A stretch of DNA of 64,000 bases from Paenibacillus melissococcoides (GCA_944800085.1 CALYLO010000005.1:372001-436000); one strand, 5' to 3'. Positions 1-8,575 are shown, numbered from the stretch's first letter. The notes: generated by a model not told the origin, from the letters alone. Numbers and translations are program-made.

Positions 1-61
1 GGGCCTTCGCCGCGTTCAGCATCTGCTCCGCCTCGCCGGGAAGCATTTCCTTCCAAGACAT
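1..61 (-). CDS. 5' end of an unidentified protein (rhodanese-like?)
   Basis: The frame opens with ATG at 61 and runs off the left edge; only about 20 residues (MSWKEMLPGEAEQMLNAAKA) are visible. A GGAGGTG ribosome site lies at about 67-73, so the start is well supported. The start resembles the 'xxxEAxxML' beginning of single-domain rhodanese sulfurtransferases, but that is a guess from 20 residues. The TACC/GGTA palindrome just upstream, of the type used by sulfur- or copper-sensing CsoR/CstR repressors, would fit such a role. It could equally be any small cytosolic protein. Confidence 0.5.
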   Translation of the reverse strand, partial: MSWKEMLPGEAEQMLNAAKA

Positions 62-86
62 TTCAGTACACCTCCATCTTTCTATA

Positions 87-108
87 CATATACCTGTATA
101 GGTATATG
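87..108. promoter_or_regulatory. CsoR/CstR-type inverted repeat operator
   Basis: Perfect 8-bp inverted repeat CATATACC / GGTATATG around the 6-bp spacer TGTATA, located 26-47 bp upstream of the start codon at 61. TACC...GGTA arms are typical of DUF156 (CsoR/CstR/RcnR) repressor operators. Assignment to that family is inference; the palindrome itself is seen directly. Confidence 0.45.
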
Positions 109-202
109 AACAGTATAATAAGATCACTTCCGCTCGTCAAGCGACAAGGCTCCTCTTGTGTTGTTCTTCTGTGATAATGTCACCCTATAACTGTTCTGAT
201 AA

Positions 203-1492
203 TGATATGCTCCCATCATCGTAGACAGTAGAAAAAACAAAAACCATTAGTGTTTTGACGAGATGGATTTCCAAGTATACTAATGGGATAGAAATGAAAC
301 CTACTCGTAAAGGAAAAGGACAATCCCAAATGAACAAAGGACGTAAAACCACTTTTGAAGAACGTATTGAAATCGCGTAATATACGATCGCGAATGACTT
401 AGATTATCAGAAAGCCATCGAGAAATATGATGTTTCTTATCAACAGATGTACGCATGGGTTCGTAAATATAAATCTGGCGGTGAGGAAGCCCTCAAGGAC
501 CATCGCGGTCGTAATAAGCCTGTAGAAAAGTTAGATGATCATGAACGATTTAAGCTTCGGATCAAAGAACTGGAAGCACGAAATGAGTATTTAGAAATGG
601 AGAACGCCCTCGCAAAAAAGTTGGCAGAGATCAGGCCTGAGATGGAAACCATCCACCAGAGAACTTGAAATTCTTTCGCTGCCAAGGAAGTGAAACTTCG
701 CTATGACAAGCGGAAGGGGGTACTTGGCTATCGTCAGATCCGTACACAATTGAATCGAAAACTTAAAAAGAATTACAACAAAAAGCGTTATTATCGAATC
801 ATGCGTGCTCTTGGATTGAAGGCTGTGATTCGTAAGAAACGGCCAAACGACGTGAAAGCTTCCGAAATACATGTGGCTGAAAATGTGATGAGCCGTGAGT
901 TTCAAGCGGATTCTCCTAATTCGAAGTGGTGTACGGACGTCACAGAATTGAAGTACGGGAACGGTCGTAAAGCCTATCTGAGCGCTATTGTTGATGTATA
1001 CGATAACTCCATAGTTTCATGGGTGTTAAGCCACTCCAACAATAATAAACTCGTCATGGATACAGTGAAGAAGGCTTACAGGAGTGAACCCGGGAGTGAC
1101 TCCACTTCTCCATAGTGACAGAGGTTTTCAATATACTTCGTATCATACAATCGACTTCAGATGAAATACGGATTTATTAAAAGTATGTCTCGTGTGGGCC
1201 GATGCCTGGATAACCAACCAATTGAACGATTTTGGGGTACATTTGGCAGAAAGCTTTTATCCGACGAAACACGATACCTATGAAGATGTCCTCAAAGACG
1301 TAAGAAATTATATTCGTTACTACAACAATTACCGCTATACAGAGCGTTTAAATGGCTTGTCACCCAACGAATATCGACGAGTTGTATAACGATAAGAAAA
1401 GAAAATAAACCCCTCAGCTCTGTTAATTGAACTGAGGGAAAGTAAACTATTTTTTTGTTTTTTACACTGTCTACTTGACAGGGGGCACTTCA
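203..1492 (+). mobile_element. Decayed IS3-family (IS150 group) insertion sequence
   Basis: About 1.29 kb bounded by imperfect terminal inverted repeats. The left end reads TGATATGCTCCC... with GTAGACAGTAGAAAAAACAAA further in; the right end on the opposite strand reads TGAAGTGCCCCC... with GTAGACAGTGTAAAAAACAAA. It holds an orfA/orfB pair broken by a stop codon and several frameshifts. A hairpin (CCCTCAG/CTGAGGG, 1411-1438) follows the transposase. No convincing target-site duplication flanks the ends, so the element is old or its exact ends are slightly different. Confidence 0.8.
331..1389 (+). pseudogene. IS3-family transposase OrfA/OrfB, nonsense and frameshifted
   Basis: OrfA begins MNKGRKTTFEERIEIA at 331, then has an in-frame TAA at about 379 (probably CAA before mutation), and continues as a helix-turn-helix and leucine-zipper region to 668. 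OrfB (from about 670) shows the DDE integrase core: WCTDVTEL (first Asp), HSDRGFQY (second Asp) and NQPIERFWG (Glu). These lie in different frames because of shifts near 1085, 1190 and 1240. The last part (to 1389) keeps the usual 'YYNNYRYTERLNGLSPNEYR' end. Intact IS150 transposases are made by a programmed -1 frameshift between OrfA and OrfB; here the damage is far greater and the element cannot encode an active enzyme. Confidence 0.85.
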
Positions 1493-1776
1493 TGAAAACG
1501 TAGGTCTTTGTCCAACCGGCAGAACAGCTCCTTTTTCTTTGTAGCTCTGAAATGGTGGTTCTCCTACTTCCCCTTTTAACCTACGAATGAAGCAATTACG
1601 GAGCTGTTTTCACGTTCATTATAACTCTCCTTGTAAGAACAATTTCAATAGAATCTCCTAATATATGGTTGATATTTACCTAAGCGAATGATAAGATAAT
1701 CACAGTTTACAATGGTAAATTATCCTATTTATTTGCCGTTGTCTACAATATAATCATTTAAAAGGAGGTTACTTCT
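1493..1776. other. Intergenic, AT-rich, no gene seen
   Basis: Between the IS end and the secreted protein gene. It is AT-rich and probably carries the promoter of the gene at 1777, but no hexamer pair stands out clearly. No RNA gene was recognised. Confidence 0.4.
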
Positions 1777-2205
1777 ATGATTCTACAGAACAAAAAATTT
1801 AAGTTTTTTAGTTGTTTCATGATGGTATTTTGCATGATGTTTGTTTTGGCAGTACCTGCATTTGCAGCTGAAGGAGCTTTGGAAGGGAGATATGAGTTCA
1901 CATCCCAAAAAGAAATTTACTATGAAAAATATGCCTCCAACACTCCGCACGTGAATGTTTGGACTACTCCAATTACCAAATCTGAAGCAAACCTGCTCAT
2001 CTCTCTCGAGAAAAAGAAGGGGTCCTTATGGATAACGGTTGCCTCTAGCTGGAACTCAGGGACATATTGGGATGAGTGTTTGTTGAAGCCTACACATAAT
2101 AAAGGACCTGGCTGGTACAGAGTTGTCATTAAGTCTGCTGCCGGTAAAGGAACTAGAAACATTGGTAACTATACCGTAAAAGATTGGAACAACGGGATTT
2201 ACTAG
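1777..2205 (+). CDS. Small secreted protein of unknown function
   Basis: 142 residues. Residues 1-30 form a classic signal peptide: positively charged KKFKFF, a hydrophobic stretch rich in Met/Phe/Val, and an AFA-A cleavage site near residue 30. The mature part of about 110 residues has many aromatic and basic residues and no cysteine pair apart from one Cys (WDECLL), and ends IGNYTVKDWNNGIY. A strong AAAGGAGG ribosome site sits just upstream and a terminator follows at 2227. Base composition is clearly lower in GC than the metabolic genes of the window, in line with the surrounding transferred DNA. I do not recognise a family; exported antimicrobial- or bacteriocin-like proteins of Bacilli have similar size and build, but nothing proves that here. 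Confidence 0.75.
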   Translation: MILQNKKFKFFSCFMMVFCMMFVLAVPAFAAEGALEGRYEFTSQKEIYYEKYASNTPHVNVWTTPITKSEANLLISLEKKKGSLWITVASSWNSGTYWDECLLKPTHNKGPGWYRVVIKSAAGKGTRNIGNYTVKDWNNGIY

Positions 2206-2226
2206 ATATACTTAGGTGAACTGTGA

Positions 2227-2272
2227 CCTGAGAGATGGACACTTTAAAAAAGCGCCCTCTCTCGGTTTTTTT
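2227..2272 (+). terminator. Rho-independent terminator
   Basis: Imperfect stem CCTGAGAGATGG / CCCTCTCTCGG followed by a run of seven T, 21 bp after the stop codon of the secreted protein gene. Confidence 0.75.
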
Positions 2273-2308
2273 GCGTTTATAATTGAATTTATTTATAGAG
2301 AACGGAGT

Positions 2309-2712
2309 ATGAGCATGGGGTATAACGAGTCACAGATCAAAAAACTTGAAGAAATCCAAATGTAAAGCGTGTATCAGAGACGAGTATATCTTTCACTCCA
2401 GTCTTTAAGCTTGCTGCTGTTAAAGCCTACAAAGCTGGAAAAACTCCAAGGGAGATTTTTCTTGAGGCGGGCTTTGACCTAGAGATGTTTAGTCCACATA
2501 AACCAAAGGAGAGCTTGAAGCGTTGGAGAGCTATTTATGCCGCTCATGGCGAAGCAGGTCTTCTTGAGGAACGGCGAGGCAAAGGCAGCTGTGGAAGACC
2601 CTCCAGTAAGGAGCTTTCAGTCGAGGAGAAATTAAGACGTGCTGGGGCCAAGATCAAGCTTCTGGAGGTGGAGAATGAGTTTCTAAAAAAGCTGAAGGCA
2701 CTAAGCTATTAA
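2309..2712 (+). pseudogene. Transposase OrfA-like HTH protein, frameshifted
   Basis: The start (MSMGYNESQIKKLEEIQM, from 2309) meets a stop after 18 codons. Deletion of one A in 'GAAGAAATCCAAATG' explains it: in the next frame the protein reads NVKRVSETSISFTPVFKL... and continues to 2712. The continuation has the HTH segment (VKAYKAGKTPREIFLEAGFD), a linker, and the leucine-zipper-like KIKLLEVENEFLKKL end typical of IS3-type OrfA proteins. No OrfB integrase follows, so this is a remnant of a larger element. Confidence 0.7.
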
Positions 2713-2948
2713 CCCCATTCATTAATGCTTCATAAATCTACTCGGGCTTCTGTAATTAGTCCCAATGTTTCATCTACTTCTTTTACCTGCTTCGCGATTT
2801 GTTTTCTTCCCCATTTGATTTTGATGCAAAAAAGGCTCATTCCTCCTCATGATTCAAACTGGAATAAGCCCTTGAAAGTTTATCAAGCGTGTTTGTCAAA
2901 TTTTTAGTCTTTGGTTTGTTGGTAGTCTTGTATATGATAAGTAGCCAC

Positions 2949-3566
2949 CTAAGATTCATGTACTTCTAGCCAAATGTTATTATCATTCTCATCTAATACT
3001 GCTTCAATGTTATCATTGTCGAAAACAACGATATAACCTCGTGGGATCGCTAACGCCTTAAGCAATGAAGGTCGTAGGTTTAACAATTGATAGATATAAT
3101 ATGCCACTAGTTCGGGATTCTCATCTTCTCCTTCTACAGGTCCAAGGTACCATCCTGAATCCCCTTCATTGTAATTCTTAGAGCGCTCTAAGTATACTCT
3201 TTCAAAGTCGATTGCTCCCTTAGGCATAATTATTTTATCTTGGAACAATGATGCTTCACCATCTAGATTTAATTTTTGGAGTACATGGTTCTGAGATAGC
3301 TGTACCGACAAAGATACTGATAGATCCTTACTCGTTTCAGTAAAGGGATTCGTATCATAATTAGGAGCTAATATCTCTAGAAGTTTATTTTGTTCAATTA
3401 ATGTAAAAATCGTCCAACCAACTTGTATTTTCATTCCATTATATATCTGATTACTGCCGTTTGTTTCCTTTATTAATTCTAAAAGCCATTCTGCTTGCGC
3501 TGATAAAAATTCCTCACAGTTAGCGACAATCTTCCTATTACCTATAACTTTTTTATATTGTCTCAT
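2949..3566 (-). CDS. Immunity-like protein (Imm33/DUF2185-type C-terminus) of a toxin pair
   Basis: 205 residues, cytosolic, acidic, no signal peptide or membrane segment. The start ATG at 3566 overlaps the stop of the upstream toxin remnant (ATGA), the usual translational coupling of polymorphic toxin and immunity genes. The C-terminal third, with DSGWYLGPVEGEDENPE and IPRGYIVVFDNDNIEAVLDE, resembles the Imm33/DUF2185 immunity domain as I recall it. The gene is intact although its toxin is broken, so it may still protect against the same toxin from neighbours. Low GC content like the rest of this accessory zone. The family assignment is by motif impression; the toxin-immunity arrangement is seen directly. 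Confidence 0.6.
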   Translation of the reverse strand: MRQYKKVIGNRKIVANCEEFLSAQAEWLLELIKETNGSNQIYNGMKIQVGWTIFTLIEQNKLLEILAPNYDTNPFTETSKDLSVSLSVQLSQNHVLQKLNLDGEASLFQDKIIMPKGAIDFERVYLERSKNYNEGDSGWYLGPVEGEDENPELVAYYIYQLLNLRPSLLKALAIPRGYIVVFDNDNIEAVLDENDNNIWLEVHES

Positions 3567-4272
3567 TTTTTGTTAAGCCTCTTCTCTAGAGCTTCTACAA
3601 TTGCCTCTTTTGCTTTTTTCTCAGCGTTAAGCATCTTCTCTCTGATCTCATCCGGTACAGGTCCAAGTTTAGAATGACCTTGCCACTCTGACCATGTTTT
3701 TGCTCCCTTGCGAGTCGCTTCCAAATCTCTTGAATTCTCCTCCAGGATTCCCGACGTTACTAAATCCTGGTGAATTTGTGAACAATTTTGTTTCTTTATC
3801 AATCGGCACACTATTCTTTACATATCCTTCAAAAGTCCTTTCTGCAGATTGTGGTTTACCCTCTAGACTCAAGACCTTTCCCAGCCCCTACAGACGCCTG
3901 GCTAGAGCCTCCGCCTCCCCCTGTAGGGGCCTTCATTATCGGTCTTGCGCCTGCTCCACAATTATGCGTCCATATTTCCAGCTCTGTTACGAAATAATTA
4001 TGTACTCCTTCGACACGAAAGTTATACACGGTGGTGATGCCATTCTTAATCTCGATACGGTCGATCGGATAGAGCTTGCCTTCGGGATTTTGAAGGAGGT
4101 CACCTGCCTTAAGGTGTCTTGCCTCTGTCCAGCCTCGGCCAGGAACCCAGAACGGATGCTCTTCCATCGTCGTTATCGTTATTCCTTTGACCGTAATTTG
4201 ATACGTTTCGTTTGCTTGTCTCTGGAACAATTCAACAACCGTATTATATCCTGTTTTTGTCTGTTCGTTCAT
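3563..4272 (-). pseudogene. Polymorphic toxin remnant: Hint domain plus C-terminal toxin, frameshifted
   Basis: The 5' part (4272-3856) is the C-terminal half of a pretoxin Hint domain: TMEEHPFWVPGRGWTEA, LKAGDLL, VYNFRVEGVHNYFV and the autocleavage-type end ELEIWTHNC (Cys in the Asn-Cys position). The N-terminal half of Hint and all upstream Rhs/secretion modules are gone. After a glycine-rich linker the toxin module begins but shifts frame near 3865 and again near 3705: one frame carries SPGFSNVGNPGGEFKRFG, as in some C-terminal toxin domains, and the next ends EIREKMLNAEKKAKEAIVEALEKRL. The stop overlaps the immunity gene by 4 bp. Not functional as it stands. Confidence 0.7.
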
Positions 4273-4387
4273 CCTTTTGAGGTTTTGTAATAATTACCTA
4301 TTCAGTGGGATTTCAAATTACATGGGAAAAATGGCTGCCATGCAGGTTGGAACCAACAGACCAAAACGGCGTCAATCAATAGCGTGC

Positions 4388-4559
4388 CTGTGCCGGGAGA
4401 GTTGATCGGCGGCAGCGCATCTATGCCCTTGTCCGGGTGGTTGCAGAGGCGGCTGGAGTTAAAGTCAAGTGGGTTGGAGAGGAACGCATGGTTGTCATTT
4501 ATATGAAAAGTAATGCCCCGCCTTTAAAAGAATGGCGGAGCATTATAAGAAGGCCTTAA
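4388..4559 (+). pseudogene. Remnant of a copper-amine-oxidase-N-like (stalk) domain, phage amidase tail
   Basis: The reading VPVPGELIGGSASMPL, then after a one-base shift RVVAEAAGVKVKWVGEERMV and VIYMK, is the repeat found at the C-terminus of many Paenibacillus prophage N-acetylmuramoyl-L-alanine amidases and stalk proteins. Only the last 50-60 residues survive. The neighbouring holin-like remnant supports a lost prophage lysis cassette. Confidence 0.55.
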
Positions 4560-4705
4560 CTGCCGCAATTATTGCTGCACTTGCGCCTATTATAGCAATA
4601 ACTGTTGTTGTGTTGAATCTACCTTGTTCGGTTTTTTTATCGAACTCCTCCTTGGTAACCAAAGTATCCAATTTAGAGTTGATTGCTTGGAGGGTATTAT
4701 TTTGT
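4543..4705 (-). pseudogene. Holin/XhlA-like membrane protein, truncated at its 5' end
   Basis: Residues SKLDTLVTKEEFDKKTEQGR followed by a single hydrophobic segment (TTTVIAIIGASAAIIAAVKAFL) resemble the C-terminal half of phage hemolysin XhlA/holin-associated proteins: a coiled-coil region and one membrane helix. The open frame continues upstream to 4809, but that part is only the antisense of the transposase at 4709-5256, so the gene was cut when that element inserted. A hairpin at 4513-4543 (GCCCCGCC/GGCGGAGC) lies just after its stop. Confidence 0.5.
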
Positions 4706-4708
4706 CTG

Positions 4709-5256
4709 CGTTTCAGGATCGCTTGGTGATCGAACTGCGCCTTCTTGGCATTCAGACGATGGAAGAGGCTAACGCGGCTCTGCCCGGCTTGTTGCAGAAG
4801 CACAATCACAAATTTGCTATAGAGCCTAAAATGACCGATTCGGCTTACCTGAAGCTTGATCCGTCTATCGATTTAAATCATGTGTTCACGCTTCGCAATT
4901 ATCGGCAACTCGGGACCGGAAACACCCTCTCGTACAACGGAAAGTGCTATACCCTTGCCCAGCCTGCTTCCCTTCGTCTAGATGCAAAAACGACGGTTGA
5001 AGTGCGGGAGACGTTAACAGGGGACGTATTATTGTGGCACCAAGGCCAGCCCTGGGCACGGAAAGAAACTCAGAAGCCACAGCGCAAGAAGTCCTGATCA
5101 AAAAAGGCGAGTTCTGCGTCCCCACGCAAACCCGCCCAGAATCATCCGTGGAAAACCACGTATGATACCACTAAAAATAAGCGTACCACAAAAAACAGTT
5201 CGTTCCAAGATGCAATGTATTCACAACATAATAGCTATGCAGAGGTCACCTGGTAA
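4709..5256 (+). pseudogene. ISNCY-type transposase, C-terminal fragment with a nonsense codon
   Basis: The frame from about 4709 reads QDRLVIELRLLGIQTMEEAN, then LKLDPSIDLNHVFTLRNYR and LSYNGKCYTL, the conserved C-terminal section of ISNCY-family DDE transposases. There is no N-terminal half. A TGA at 5095 interrupts the frame, yet the same frame continues with a typical tail (HPWKTTYDTTKNKRTTKNSS ... SYAEVTW) to TAA at 5254-5256, so the TGA is a later mutation. The repeats at 5276-5312 are probably the element's right end. Confidence 0.7.
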
Positions 5257-5275
5257 GGCTGACCACTGATCACAC

Positions 5276-5340
5276 AAGTGACATTTTCATAACACAGTTA
5301 AAGTGACATTTTCACAGACGATTGACAGTGACAGGGATTT
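5276..5340. repeat. Probable right end of the ISNCY-type element
   Basis: The sequence AGTGACATTTTCA occurs twice about 24 bp apart, followed by TTGACAGTGACAGGG. Direct repeats of this kind are common in ISNCY ends. It stops only a few bases from the end of moaB and so marks the border between accessory DNA and the nitrate island. Confidence 0.45.
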
Positions 5341-5348
5341 TTCCGAGA

Positions 5349-5840
5349 TTAACGATGCTCGCTCTCCTGTCCGCTCAGAATGCGAAGCGCATGCGGCAGT
5401 TGATCGATAATCGCCATCAAATTCTCGTATGCGCCCCGCGGACTGCCCGGCAGATTCACGATAAGCGTACCGTTGCGGATACCGCAAACCCCGCGTGACA
5501 GCATCGCCCGGCGCGTCTTGAGCATCGAAGCGGCGCGCATCGCCTCGGCCAATCCGGGGACCGCTCTCCCGATGACTTTCATCGTAGCCTCCGGCGTGAC
5601 ATCGCGCGGAGCCAGCCCGGTCCCTCCCGTCGTAATGATGAGGTCCGCGTGATGATCATCGGCCAGCTCGATAAGCGACGCGGCGATGTCATTCAATTCA
5701 TCGGGAACGATCCGGTAATCGATAATGTCTCCTTGCAGCTCTTCTTCCACCAGTTCACGAATAACCTGCGCGCTCGTATCTTTTCGTTCGCCGCGCGACC
5801 CTTTATCGCTTGCGGTCAGTATCGCGACTCGCCAACGCAT
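5349..5840 (-). CDS. moaB: Molybdenum cofactor biosynthesis protein MoaB/MogA
   Basis: 163 residues, the normal length for the MoaB/Mog family, which binds molybdopterin and adenylates it before molybdate insertion by MoeA. The nucleotide/MPT-binding segment TTGGTGLAPRDVTPEA is at residues 70-85 (GGTG at 72-75, Asp80). The C-terminal NLPGSPRGA loop is also typical. In Firmicutes the gene is usually called moaB but does the MogA job; which enzymatic role applies cannot be told from the sequence. It is the last gene of the large minus-strand nar-moa-mod transcript, 84 bp after modB, with a GAGGTGGG ribosome site. Confidence 0.92.
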   Translation of the reverse strand: MRWRVAILTASDKGSRGERKDTSAQVIRELVEEELQGDIIDYRIVPDELNDIAASLIELADDHHADLIITTGGTGLAPRDVTPEATMKVIGRAVPGLAEAMRAASMLKTRRAMLSRGVCGIRNGTLIVNLPGSPRGAYENLMAIIDQLPHALRILSGQESEHR

Positions 5841-5924
5841 GCCAATCCCACCTCTTCACAACATATCCGGGCGCCAGCCTGTCCCGCTGCGCAACCCGAC
5901 GCCATATTTTATTGTCCCTTAACC

Positions 5925-6608
5925 TTACTCCCGTGTTCGTTTCCCTCTCCCTGTCAGCAGGAGCATCATGAAGGAGACGAGGATCATCGAGACGGTCCAA
6001 GCCCACGCCATCGTCATATGGCCCGAATCGACGGCGACATAGATGGCGGTCGGCACCGTCTGCGTCTTGCCGGGGATATTGCCGGCAATCATTAAGGTTG
6101 CTCCGAACTCGCCGAGCCCGCGGGCGAATCCCAGAATATAGGCGGTCAAGACCGACGGAGCCGACAGCGGCAGCAAAATATAGCGGAACATCTGCCATTC
6201 GCTTGCCCCGAGCGAGCGTCCCGCCTCCACCAATTGCTTGTCTACCGAAGCAAAGCCCGTCTTCATCGTCTGATAGATAAGAGGGAAGGAGACGACAAAG
6301 GAAGCGATGACTGCCGCCCCCCATGAAAAAATGATCGGCGCAGACAGCAGCCACTCCGCCAGCGAACCAATCCAGCTCTTCCTCCCCAGCAGCATCAATA
6401 AAATAAAGCCCACTACCGTAGGCGGAAGCACAAGCGGAAGCATAATCACCGTCTCGACCAATACTTTGCCTTTGAATTGAACGCGGGACATCCGCCATGT
6501 CAGCAGGACTCCGCACACGGTAGCCAACACGCTGGAGCACACCGCCACACGCAGGGACAGCCAGACAGGAGGCCAGAATTGTCCCCAATCGATTCCGAGG
6601 CTGCTCAT
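5925..6608 (-). CDS. modB: Molybdate ABC transporter permease ModB
   Basis: 227 residues with about five membrane helices. The permease 'EAA' loop (EAGRSLGASEWQMFRYILLP, residues 128-147) that docks on the ATPase is intact, followed by GFARGLGEFGATLMIAGN, the signature of ModB/CysT-type permeases. It forms the membrane channel for molybdate delivered by ModA. The start overlaps the modA stop (ATGA). No modC ATPase gene follows: the next gene is moaB. The ATPase must therefore be encoded elsewhere or be shared with another importer. Confidence 0.93.
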   Translation of the reverse strand: MSSLGIDWGQFWPPVWLSLRVAVCSSVLATVCGVLLTWRMSRVQFKGKVLVETVIMLPLVLPPTVVGFILLMLLGRKSWIGSLAEWLLSAPIIFSWGAAVIASFVVSFPLIYQTMKTGFASVDKQLVEAGRSLGASEWQMFRYILLPLSAPSVLTAYILGFARGLGEFGATLMIAGNIPGKTQTVPTAIYVAVDSGHMTMAWAWTVSMILVSFMMLLLTGRGKRTRE

Positions 6609-7447
6609 GAAGAAGGCGGGATAGAGAATCCGTATTTCTCGAAGATGTTCAAGGCCTCTTCTGTCTGCAAATAGCGGTAGAACCGCTCCGCTTCCTCTCT
6701 ATGCTTCGTTGCCGCCACCATTCCGAGCGGATACTCAATCGGCGTATGCGTCGACGGGTCAATGATATAGGCAATTTTGACATCGGTAGTGGTCATGGCA
6801 TCCGTCTTATATACCATTCCCGCATCGGCGTTCCCCGTTGCCACATATTGCAGCACCTGCCGCACATCCTTCGCCTGAACCAGCTTCGGCTGCAGCCGAT
6901 CCCACAATCCGGCATTCGTCAATGCTTCCTTGGCATAGCTGCCGGCGGGCACGCTCTCCGGAATGCCGATCGCCACCGTACGGAGCCCGTCTTGAAGCAA
7001 GCCGGCTCCTGACTGGACGACAGTCTTGCTGTCTGAAGGCACGATTACGGCCAGCTCATTCGTCAGCAAGCTTATCTGGTCGTTCGCGTTAACAATCTGC
7101 TTGCGAACAAGCTGCTCCATTGGACTCACCGCGGCGGAAAAAAACAAATCCGCAGGAGCCCCTTGCTCCAGCTGCTTTTGCAGCGCCCCCGATCCGCCGA
7201 AGTTGAAATGAAGCCGGACTCCGGCATGGGTCGATTCATATAAGGTCTGGATTTCCGACAAGGCGTCTGTTAAGCTTACCGCCGCGGACACGGTCAGCTC
7301 CGCCTGTTCCTTCTTCGCATCGCCCGCCGCCATGCCGGTCGATGCCTTATCGGACTCGCTGGCGGCGCCGGGAGCGCATGCGGCGCTCACGAGCATAAGA
7401 AGAGCCAGCAACATCGCTGCAGCGGCAAATCGGAATGATTTCATCAT
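6605..7447 (-). CDS. modA: Molybdate-binding lipoprotein ModA
   Basis: 280 residues from the ATG at 7447, chosen because AAGGAGG lies 7-8 bp upstream; the open frame could start 24 bp earlier. A lipoprotein signal peptide ends at Cys24 (LMLVSAAC). The mature protein has the periplasmic-binding fold of the ModA family: LTVSAAVSLTDAL near the start, HFNFGGSGALQKQLEQGAPA, and a GMVYKTDA segment. It captures molybdate (or tungstate) outside the membrane for ModB. It lies in the nar-moa operon, so molybdate uptake rises with demand for nitrate reductase. Confidence 0.93.
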   Translation of the reverse strand: MMKSFRFAAAAMLLALLMLVSAACAPGAASESDKASTGMAAGDAKKEQAELTVSAAVSLTDALSEIQTLYESTHAGVRLHFNFGGSGALQKQLEQGAPADLFFSAAVSPMEQLVRKQIVNANDQISLLTNELAVIVPSDSKTVVQSGAGLLQDGLRTVAIGIPESVPAGSYAKEALTNAGLWDRLQPKLVQAKDVRQVLQYVATGNADAGMVYKTDAMTTTDVKIAYIIDPSTHTPIEYPLGMVAATKHREEAERFYRYLQTEEALNIFEKYGFSIPPSS

Positions 7448-7500
7448 CGCAATGCCTCCTTGAAAGTACACAGTCTCATCGCCGCACCGTACGCCGCGCG

Positions 7501-8508
7501 CTATCCGCCAATCTGCGACATGCGGCGTGACGTCGGCGTATGAGTCGTCTGCTCATCGGCCAATTGCTTAAACATCTCGTGGCTTTCGGGCTTCGTGCCC
7601 AGGGCGCGCAAGAAGAGCTGGCGCACCGCCTCGTCATCTCCGATCACATGGCGAACTTGATAATCCTCTGTCCAGGCCAGGCATGGCTTAATATAGCCGT
7701 CGGCCGTCAAGCGCAGCCGATTGCAAGAGCGGCAGAAATGCCGGCTTACCGGATGGATGAGCCCGAAGCCGCCCGCCGCTCCTTCCAGCCGATAATCATC
7801 TGCGGGACCGCTGCCTTCCCGGGACGATGCCGGAAGGTAGGCCCACTGTATCTCTGCGCATACGTCGAACACGCGCTGCAGCGGGAGATAGAGATTTTTC
7901 CATTGCGAATCATTGTGTCCAATGGGCATATATTCGATAAATCTCACAATTAGCGGATGTTCCATCGTGAGCCGAAGGAAGTCCGCAATTTCATCCTCAT
8001 TTATCCCTTTCATCAGCACCACATTCAATTTCACCGGGGACAATCCGGCGGCAAGGCAGGCGGCAATGCTCTTCAGCACCTTGTTCACGTCACCGCCGCG
8101 CGTAATCATCTTGAACCGATCCGGCTTCAAGGAATCCAGACTGATATTCACGCGGGTGAGACCTGCCCGCTTCAGCTGCTCCGCCTTCGGCGCGAGGAAG
8201 ATGCCGTTCGTCGTCAGCGAGATATCTTGAATTCCGGGAATATGCGACAGCATGGAGACAAGCACATCCAGCTCCTTGCGCACCAGAGGTTCGCCGCCCG
8301 TCAAGCGCAGCTTGCGCACCCCCATGCCGGCCAGCACCCTGACCACTTCCGCTATCTCTTCGTAGCTCAGGATGTTCGCTGACGGCTCGAACTCGAGCCC
8401 TTCTTCCGGCATGCAATAGATGCAGCGCAGATTGCATCGGTCGGTAACCGAGATGCGCAAGTAATCATGTTGACGTCCAAAATTATCCACCAGCATAGAC
8501 GCGCTCAT
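7501..8508 (-). CDS. moaA: GTP 3',8-cyclase MoaA (radical SAM)
   Basis: 335 residues from the ATG at 8508 (GGGGCGG site upstream); the frame is open 25 codons further up, but that stretch has no family likeness. It makes the first step of molybdenum cofactor synthesis: GTP to 3',8-cyclo-H2GTP, the substrate of MoaC. The radical-SAM cluster motif is CNLRCIYC (Cys25, Cys29, Cys32). The second cluster, which holds GTP, uses Cys259, Cys262 and Cys276 (CRSCN...KPC). The essential C-terminal Gly-Gly (SQIGG) is present. All catalytic features are intact. Confidence 0.96.
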   Translation of the reverse strand: MSASMLVDNFGRQHDYLRISVTDRCNLRCIYCMPEEGLEFEPSANILSYEEIAEVVRVLAGMGVRKLRLTGGEPLVRKELDVLVSMLSHIPGIQDISLTTNGIFLAPKAEQLKRAGLTRVNISLDSLKPDRFKMITRGGDVNKVLKSIAACLAAGLSPVKLNVVLMKGINEDEIADFLRLTMEHPLIVRFIEYMPIGHNDSQWKNLYLPLQRVFDVCAEIQWAYLPASSREGSGPADDYRLEGAAGGFGLIHPVSRHFCRSCNRLRLTADGYIKPCLAWTEDYQVRHVIGDDEAVRQLFLRALGTKPESHEMFKQLADEQTTHTPTSRRMSQIGG

Positions 8509-8575
8509 GCTCTCACCGCCCCTTTCCATTTCATCCCTTCCGGCTCCAACGGATCGTGCAACTCCCGTTCTCCCC

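Noticed and set aside
2725..2907. Small plus-strand frame, and on the minus strand a short tail (KIKWGRKQIAKQVKEVDETLG)
   Set aside because: No start with a ribosome site and no upstream part; at most a remnant of a gene end.
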